Origin: Pelagibacterales bacterium SAG-MED30
GTDB taxonomy: Bacteria; Pseudomonadota; Alphaproteobacteria; Pelagibacterales; Pelagibacteraceae
Assembly (NCBI GenBank): GCA_014653775.1
Contig: JACWEA010000002.1
Span: 37,580-101,579, forward strand
Direction: 5' to 3'
DNA length: 64,000 nucleotides
The notes under the pieces are model-generated. The model was not told the origin of the DNA, searched no databases, and was given only the letters and a program-made list of their open reading frames with translations. The translations under genes and the position numbers were made by a program. Each line of letters opens with the position of its first letter. Positions within the stretch are counted from its first letter, which is position 1. This document shows positions 58,643-64,000 of the stretch, piece after piece.

Positions 58643-60183
58643 TGTTTAATTATCTTTTAAAAAATTTATCTATTTTAAAAAAATTTTTATTTATAAATTT
58701 GTTTTTTTTTACAATTATCAGTCTTTTTACTTTTTTGTACCTAAAAAATATTCAACCAAATTTAATTAAAAAGAAATCATCTAATCATATACAAATAATT
58801 AATAATACCATCGAAAATTTGAACATCTTAGATATAAAATTTAATGAAGAAGATATTAGACGTTTTTTATTTTCTACAAGATTTATTTTTCAAAATCTTG
58901 ATAGAGTAATATTTTTTAATAAAAATTTGGAATTAATAGGCGATACCGATACTTTAGATCTTGACCCAAGATCATTTTCTTCAAGATTAGATATTATAGA
59001 GCTTGAGATTTTAAATGATGAAAAAAAAAAAGATGTTATTGAGAAGAGAAATATAGATATAGGAAATAACAATTTAGTATCCTTGAAAGATATCTTATAT
59101 AATTATGCTGGTTCAAAAGATTTTGGAAAACATTACACTTTTACTCAAGAAGAATTTAATAATTTTAAATTAACAACAATAAAAAATGTATTTATTGATG
59201 AGGAAAATATTGGATATATTGCTATTACTGAAAATGCAAATGATGTTAAAGCAGTAATTGATGAAAGAAAAACTTTTATAATTAGAAATGCATTTGCTGT
59301 AGGTATTGTTATTCTAATATTTTCATTTGTTTTAAATAGATATTTTTTAAAACCTATACAAAATTTAGTTAGCTATACAAAACAAATCAAAGATAAAGAC
59401 AATAAAAAAACTGATATTGAAAAGCTTAAAGTTAGAAATGATGAATTAGGACTTCTTTCAAATTCATTAGATGACATGACTTTTGAACTTCAAAAAAGAA
59501 TTTCGAATGCTGAAAATTTTTCAACCGACTTAGTCCATGAAATCAGAAACCCGCTAGCATCACTTAAAAGTGCATCTGAGATTCTTCACGATACAAAAGA
59601 CTCTGATCAAAGATTAAAATTAATAAATATTTTAAGTCATGATGTTCAAAGAATTGAGAGATTAATTACAGATTATTCTCAAATGTTAAAAGATGAAGTG
59701 GCCCTTTCAAAAGAACAATTTAAAAAATTTGACATATTTCCGATTATTCAATCAGTTGTAGATGATTATAATAATCTTTATCAAGTTAAGAGAGGAATTA
59801 ATATTTCTTGTAATAATGATGGTAGTAAAAATTTTGATATAAGCGGCATAGAAAACAGAATAGAACAAATAATTGCTAATTTACTAGATAACGCAATTTC
59901 TTTTAGTGAAGACAATAAAAATATTGAAGTTAAAATTTCAAAAAATACAAATAAGCAAGTTGTGATTAATATTATTGATGAAGGACAAGGTTTTAAGGAA
60001 AAAGACACCTCTAAAATATTTAAAAGATTTTATAGTAATAGACCTGATAAATTTGGGCAACATTCAGGTTTAGGATTAAACATTGTAAAAAATTTAGTCG
60101 AACTTCATAAAGGTTCAATTAATGCTTCAAATAGACATCAAAAAAAAGGTGCTAATATTGAAATTATATTTCCAAATTCATAA
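58642..60183 (+). CDS. chvG: Sensor histidine kinase ChvG
   Basis: ChvG is the membrane kinase paired with ChvI. The 513-residue protein has an N-terminal membrane span (about residues 15-33), a periplasmic sensor domain, a second span near 213-232, a HAMP domain, the phospho-accepting His in DLVHEIRNPLASLKSA near 299, and the ATPase boxes NLLDNAISFSEDN near 415, IIDEGQGFKEKD near 440 and HSGLGLNIVKNL near 465. It overlaps chvI by 1 bp and is followed by ahcY after 42 bp. Confidence 0.92.
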   Translation: MFNYLLKNLSILKKFLFINLFFFTIISLFTFLYLKNIQPNLIKKKSSNHIQIINNTIENLNILDIKFNEEDIRRFLFSTRFIFQNLDRVIFFNKNLELIGDTDTLDLDPRSFSSRLDIIELEILNDEKKKDVIEKRNIDIGNNNLVSLKDILYNYAGSKDFGKHYTFTQEEFNNFKLTTIKNVFIDEENIGYIAITENANDVKAVIDERKTFIIRNAFAVGIVILIFSFVLNRYFLKPIQNLVSYTKQIKDKDNKKTDIEKLKVRNDELGLLSNSLDDMTFELQKRISNAENFSTDLVHEIRNPLASLKSASEILHDTKDSDQRLKLINILSHDVQRIERLITDYSQMLKDEVALSKEQFKKFDIFPIIQSVVDDYNNLYQVKRGINISCNNDGSKNFDISGIENRIEQIIANLLDNAISFSEDNKNIEVKISKNTNKQVVINIIDEGQGFKEKDTSKIFKRFYSNRPDKFGQHSGLGLNIVKNLVELHKGSINASNRHQKKGANIEIIFPNS

Positions 60184-60225
60184 ACATTTATTGATTTAAT
60201 TAAATTTTGTAGTAAAAAACTCTCC

Positions 60226-61512
60226 ATGAATGATTTTAAAGTAAGAGATTTACTTCAAGCTGACTTTGGTAGAAAAGAAATTTCTATAGCTGAAAGTGAG
60301 ATGCCTGGTTTAATGGCAATTAGAGAAGAGTATGGAAAAAAAAAACCATTAAAAGATGCAAGAATAATTGGCTGTTTACATATGACAATACAAACAGCAG
60401 TACTGATTGAAACATTAGTTTATTTAGGTGCAGATGTTCGTTGGTCTTCTTGTAATATTTTTTCGACACAAGATCATGCAGCTGCTGCAATAGCTAAAGC
60501 AGGTATACCTATTTATGCATGGAAAGGTGAAACAGAAGAAGAATACGTATGGTGCATAAAACAAACTATTGAGGGAAAAAAAGATTGGAAGCCTAATATG
60601 CTTTTAGATGATGGTGGTGATCTAACTGCTATAATGCATAATGAATATAAAGATTTACTCGAAAATGTTAAAGGGGTCTCGGAAGAAACAACAACTGGAA
60701 TTAAAGCTTTAAATAAGATGGAAAAAGAGAAGACATTATTAATTCCTGCAATCAATGTTAATGACTCAGTCACAAAATCAAAATTTGATAATTTATATGG
60801 ATGTAGAGAAAGTTTAGTAGATGGTATAAGAAGAGCTACAGATGTAATGATGTCAGGAAAAGTTGCTATTGTTGCTGGCTTTGGTGATGTTGGTAAAGGT
60901 AGTGCTGCTTCTTTAAGACAAAGTGGAGCTCGGGTTTTAGTAACAGAAGCAGATCCAATTTGTGCTCTCCAAGCCTCCATGGAAGGGTATGAAGTAGTTT
61001 TAATGGATGAGGCGATTGATAAAGCGGATATAGTTGTAACAGCCACAGGGAATAAAGATATAGTTAACGCAGATCATATGAGAAATATGAAAGATAGGGC
61101 TATACTTTGTAATATAGGTCATTTTGACAATGAAATTCAGGTGGAAGCTTTAAGAAATTACAAATGGAATGAAGTTAAACCTCAGGTTCATGAAATAGAG
61201 TTACCAAGTGGTAAAAGAATAATTCTGTTAGCAGAAGGTAGGCTAGTAAACTTAGGATGTGCAACTGGTCACCCTAGTTTTGTAATGAGTGCTTCATTTA
61301 CAAACCAAGTAATCGCTCAGATAGAACTTTGGAATAATCATAAAAAATATGAAAATAAAGTATATGTTCTTCCAAAATATTTAGATGAGAAAGTTGCTAT
61401 TTTGCATTTAAAAAAAGTTGGAGCAAAATTAACAAAACTATCTAAAGAACAAGCAGATTATATAAGTGTAGATGTAGATGGCCCATTTAAACCAAATGCC
61501 TATCGCTACTAA
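60226..61512 (+). CDS. ahcY: Adenosylhomocysteinase AhcY
   Basis: AhcY splits S-adenosylhomocysteine into adenosine and homocysteine, keeping SAM-dependent methylation running. The 428-residue protein has [16 protein letters not shown] near residue 49, DDGGDLTA near 127, the NAD-binding [17 protein letters not shown] near 219, NIGHFDNEI near 296 and the C-terminal KPNAYRY, all typical. Its end overlaps tsaE. Its position after chvG is conserved in alphaproteobacteria, where hprK and PTS genes normally lie between. Confidence 0.97.
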   Translation: MNDFKVRDLLQADFGRKEISIAESEMPGLMAIREEYGKKKPLKDARIIGCLHMTIQTAVLIETLVYLGADVRWSSCNIFSTQDHAAAAIAKAGIPIYAWKGETEEEYVWCIKQTIEGKKDWKPNMLLDDGGDLTAIMHNEYKDLLENVKGVSEETTTGIKALNKMEKEKTLLIPAINVNDSVTKSKFDNLYGCRESLVDGIRRATDVMMSGKVAIVAGFGDVGKGSAASLRQSGARVLVTEADPICALQASMEGYEVVLMDEAIDKADIVVTATGNKDIVNADHMRNMKDRAILCNIGHFDNEIQVEALRNYKWNEVKPQVHEIELPSGKRIILLAEGRLVNLGCATGHPSFVMSASFTNQVIAQIELWNNHKKYENKVYVLPKYLDEKVAILHLKKVGAKLTKLSKEQADYISVDVDGPFKPNAYRY

Positions 61513-61942
61513 AGAAAATAAATTAGACATATCCTCAGAAAAAAAGTTAGAAGAAGTTGCTAAACAAGTAAAAAGTAATCTTAAAAATGGAGATATTCTG
61601 TATCTTTATGGAGAAATTGGGGTGGGTAAAACTACTTTTGTAAAATATTTGATCCATGAATTTCAAAAGGTAAATAATGAAAAATTAACTGAAGTTACTA
61701 GTCCAACTTTTAATATAATGAATGAATATAATGTTGGAGAAATTACAATCAAACATTATGATTTATTTAGAATAAAATCTTATCAGGAGATAGAAGATTT
61801 AAATTTGTTTGATAATAGAAAAAAATCTATTTTTTTAATCGAATGGCCTCAAATAATTAAAAAAAATTCAGATTCAATTATAAAATTATCTTTTGAATAC
61901 GATAATAATTATCAAAATAGATATATCAAAATTATAGATTAA
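61496..61942 (+). CDS. tsaE: tRNA t6A biosynthesis ATPase TsaE
   Basis: TsaE is the ATPase that works with TsaB, TsaC and TsaD to make threonylcarbamoyl-adenosine at position 37 of ANN-decoding tRNAs. The 148-residue protein has Walker [16 protein letters not shown] near residue 36, [13 protein letters not shown] near 68, [18 protein letters not shown] near 86 and IEWPQII near 117. ATG 61496, which gives [10 protein letters not shown] and a 17-bp overlap with ahcY, is preferred over 61478. It is directly followed by amgK, as in many proteobacteria. Confidence 0.93.
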   Translation: MPIATKENKLDISSEKKLEEVAKQVKSNLKNGDILYLYGEIGVGKTTFVKYLIHEFQKVNNEKLTEVTSPTFNIMNEYNVGEITIKHYDLFRIKSYQEIEDLNLFDNRKKSIFLIEWPQIIKKNSDSIIKLSFEYDNNYQNRYIKIID

Positions 61943-62887
61943 ATGGCATTACATAAGAATTTAAAAAGTATTAAAGGTGATGCATCATTTAGAAAATTTT
62001 TTAGAAAAAAAAAAAATAACAATTCATCAATAATAGTTTATGCAAAAAAAGAGAAAAAAAAAAATCTTCTTATTTATGATGCTATTAATAAAATTTTAAT
62101 TAGAAATAATATTTTAGCACCAAGTCTAATCAATGAAAATTTTTCTAAAAATTTTATAGAAATAGAAGATTTTGGTGATCAAACGATCTATAAATTATTT
62201 AAGCAAAAAAAAATCAATAAGTTTTTAATTTTTAAAAAAATAATTTGTACTCTCAAACAAATACAATTAATAAAAGATAAAAAAATTAAAAATTTCAAGC
62301 ACAAAAAGTATATAATTCCAAACTACAGTAATAAAATATTACTTGATGAGGCAAAACTTTTTTCTGAATGGTATGCTAATAAAAAACTATCTAAAAAAAA
62401 ATTTTTAAATTTTAAAAAAGAATTTAATAAAGTTATTAAAAATTTGGTTAAACAAATTAAATTAAAAAACGATGTCTTTGTTCATAGAGATTTTCATATT
62501 TCAAATTTAATGATAAGTAAAAATAAAATTGGAGTTATTGATACGCAAGATGCTCTAATTGGTAATAAAGCTTATGATTTAGCCTCTTTAATTGATGATG
62601 TAAGGTTTAAAACATCAAAAAAATTTAAAGATAAAGTTTTTACTTTATTTATTAGTAAGAATAAAAAATTAGATATTAAGAAGTTTAAAAATGATTTTAT
62701 AATAATCTCTGTTTTAAGAAATTTAAAAATTATAGGAATATTTACTAGACTGGCATTTAGAGATAATAAAAAAAAATATTTAAGACTTATACCTTATGCT
62801 TGGAGTCTAATTAGATTAAGAACAAATAATAATAAAATATTTAAAGATTTAAATAACTTATTATTTAAATCATTTAATAAAAAATAA
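61943..62887 (+). CDS. amgK: Aminoglycoside-phosphotransferase-fold kinase, probable MurNAc/GlcNAc kinase AmgK
   Basis: AmgK phosphorylates the anomeric carbon of N-acetylmuramate for cell-wall recycling. The 314-residue, very Lys-rich protein has the kinase-like fold elements: N-terminal GDASFRKFFR, the catalytic loop VHRDFHISNLMI near residue 182 and the metal-binding GVIDTQDALIGNKAYDLASL near 201. It follows tsaE with no gap and precedes murU by 7 bp, the standard tsaE-amgK-murU arrangement, which supports the assignment over another small-molecule kinase. Confidence 0.85.
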   Translation: MALHKNLKSIKGDASFRKFFRKKKNNNSSIIVYAKKEKKKNLLIYDAINKILIRNNILAPSLINENFSKNFIEIEDFGDQTIYKLFKQKKINKFLIFKKIICTLKQIQLIKDKKIKNFKHKKYIIPNYSNKILLDEAKLFSEWYANKKLSKKKFLNFKKEFNKVIKNLVKQIKLKNDVFVHRDFHISNLMISKNKIGVIDTQDALIGNKAYDLASLIDDVRFKTSKKFKDKVFTLFISKNKKLDIKKFKNDFIIISVLRNLKIIGIFTRLAFRDNKKKYLRLIPYAWSLIRLRTNNNKIFKDLNNLLFKSFNKK

Positions 62888-62894
62888 AAATATA

Positions 62895-63584
62895 ATGAAT
62901 ATAAATACTGCATTAATTCTTTGTGCTGGTTTTGGAAAAAGACTAAATCCAATTACTTTAAAAACTCCAAAACCACTTTTGACAATTAAAAATTCTACAT
63001 TGATCGAAAATTGTATCAATTTAAATATTAGTTTAGGTGTTAAGAAAATTTTAATAAATACTTTTTATTTAAGAGAACAATTTAATGATTATTTTAAAAA
63101 AAATAATTATGAAATAGATATTCAGATTATTGATGATGGAGAAAAAATTTTAAATACTGGAGGCGGAATATTAAATATGATTAATAATTCAGATGAAGAA
63201 AATTTTTTAATATTTAATCCAGATACATTATGGGGAAATAGATATATTAAAGAGATAAAATCTATGATTAATTTTTATTTTTCTCAAAAATCAGAAAATA
63301 TGTTGATGTTGGTAAATAAAAATTTAAGTTTTGATAAGGCTTTAAATGGAGATTTTAATTTGGAAAATGATTTAATTAATGATCAAATTAATAAGAAATA
63401 TATTTATACAGGTTGTCAAATAATCAATAGAAACCTCTTTAAAGGTGAAATACAAAATATTTTTTCAATTTACAAAATTTGGAAAAATTTAATTCAATCA
63501 AACAAATTATATGGTTTTGAGAGTAAATTAGATTTTTATCATCTCACAGATTTAGAAATTTTCAAAAAACTAAAAGATTTTTAG
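62895..63584 (+). CDS. murU: Nucleotidyltransferase, probable N-acetylmuramate-1-phosphate uridylyltransferase MurU
   Basis: MurU makes UDP-MurNAc from MurNAc-1-phosphate, rejoining peptidoglycan synthesis. The 229-residue protein has the nucleotidyltransferase signature LCAGFGKRLNPITLKTPKPL near residue 9, NTGGGILNMI near 90 and the metal-binding NPDTLWG near 110. The pairing with amgK favours MurU over a general sugar nucleotidyltransferase. It ends in a 23-bp overlap with the convergent gpmA. Confidence 0.87.
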   Translation: MNINTALILCAGFGKRLNPITLKTPKPLLTIKNSTLIENCINLNISLGVKKILINTFYLREQFNDYFKKNNYEIDIQIIDDGEKILNTGGGILNMINNSDEENFLIFNPDTLWGNRYIKEIKSMINFYFSQKSENMLMLVNKNLSFDKALNGDFNLENDLINDQINKKYIYTGCQIINRNLFKGEIQNIFSIYKIWKNLIQSNKLYGFESKLDFYHLTDLEIFKKLKDF

Positions 63585-64000
63585 CTTTGTCTTTATCTAG
63601 ATATCTACAACTATTAATTTGAGTATTATTAAATTCTATCAATAGGGGATTGCCTGTTGGTATTTCAAGTTTAGAAATTTGAACTTCATCAAGTTTAAAT
63701 AAATATTTGCATAAAGCTCTAATTGAATTACCATGAGCAGCAATTAATATATTTTCTCTATTTAACTTTTCTTTTATTTCTTTTTCATAATATTTTACTA
63801 CTCTTGAATATGTATCTTTTAAAGACTCTGTATCTGGAATATTTTCATTAGAAACATTTTTATAAATATCGATGTTTGATGGATGAAAAGAACTATTCTT
63901 ATTCAAGGGATCAGGTCTAAGGTCCCATGACCTTCTAAATTTGTATACTTGTTCTTCACCTAATTTTTCACTCATCTCAGTTTTATTTAGACCAGTTAAA
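63562..64000 (-). CDS. gpmA: 2,3-bisphosphoglycerate-dependent phosphoglycerate mutase, truncated by the window edge
   Basis: GpmA interconverts 3- and 2-phosphoglycerate. About 146 C-terminal residues are visible; the frame stays open through the right edge. The ORF track begins at an internal Met (63975), but upstream codons give LTGLNKTE, matching the HYG-LxGLNKxE region of the family, so the real start is outside. Then come FRRSWDLRPDP and the second catalytic His in IAAHGNSIRALCKYLF. The N-terminal RHG phosphohistidine site is not in the window. Confidence 0.9.
   Translation of the reverse strand, partial: LTGLNKTEMSEKLGEEQVYKFRRSWDLRPDPLNKNSSFHPSNIDIYKNVSNENIPDTESLKDTYSRVVKYYEKEIKEKLNRENILIAAHGNSIRALCKYLFKLDEVQISKLEIPTGNPLLIEFNNTQINSCRYLDKDKAKNLLVF

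Noticed and set aside
60513-61046. Antisense 177-residue ORF inside ahcY
   Set aside because: It lies fully opposite a well-supported AhcY sequence and shows no recognisable domain; long antisense frames arise from codon bias.

Overview
The window looks like a chromosomal segment of a SAR11 alphaproteobacterium (order Pelagibacterales, close to Candidatus Pelagibacter). The base composition is very AT-rich, intergenic gaps are tiny, adjacent genes repeatedly share ATGA or TAATG overlaps, and convergent genes run into each other's stop codons. The window also carries a DMSP demethylation cluster whose DmdA protein closely resembles the Pelagibacter enzyme as I know it. This placement comes from recognised protein families and gene order, not from a database search.

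Region 1 (1-24409, all on the + strand) is one nearly unbroken run: the end of a probable rpsP, trmD, rplS, leuCDB, dmdC, dmdB, an alpha/beta hydrolase, dmdA, asd, sdhCDAB, mmsA, mdh, sucCDAB and lpdA. It joins ribosome genes, leucine and aspartate-family biosynthesis, degradation of the osmolyte DMSP, and about half of the TCA cycle. The two ribosomal protein genes carry the same 30-bp tandem repeat. The two membrane anchors of succinate dehydrogenase appear to lack both heme b ligands.

Region 2 (24418-32228) holds an orphan FkbM-type methyltransferase gene on the - strand, then priA and the F1 ATP synthase operon atpHAGDC. Region 3 (32221-41248, - strand) reads, in transcription order, metX-metW-gloB and then, from a separate promoter, rplU-rpmA-obgE-proB-proA-nadD-rsfS-ctpA-rppH. 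The metX leader contains a clear SAM-II riboswitch directly downstream of a good sigma-70-like promoter. Region 4 (41439-50592) has hisC-tyrA, an NlpC/P60 peptidase with an AmpG-like permease and TrkH on the - strand, then class I lysS-pyrD and rpmB with a queuosine-precursor transporter. Region 5 (50595-54969) has a polyamine operon (ornithine decarboxylase, deoxyhypusine-synthase-like protein, agmatinase-like protein), the regulator regA and the biotin transporter bioY. Region 6 (55104-64000) has polA, the chvI-chvG two-component system, ahcY, tsaE, amgK, murU and the edge-truncated gpmA.

Several parts fit together. DMSP demethylation would give methyl-tetrahydrofolate, methanethiol and a C2 unit. 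MetX, controlled by SAM, supplies the activated homoserine that can capture reduced sulfur as methionine, and AhcY recycles the S-adenosylhomocysteine formed when SAM is used. AmpG, NlpC/P60, AmgK and MurU suggest peptidoglycan recycling. I found no tRNA, rRNA, CRISPR array, insertion sequence, prophage or intergenic stretch above 300 bp. The largest gap (about 190 bp) is the metX/hisC region.
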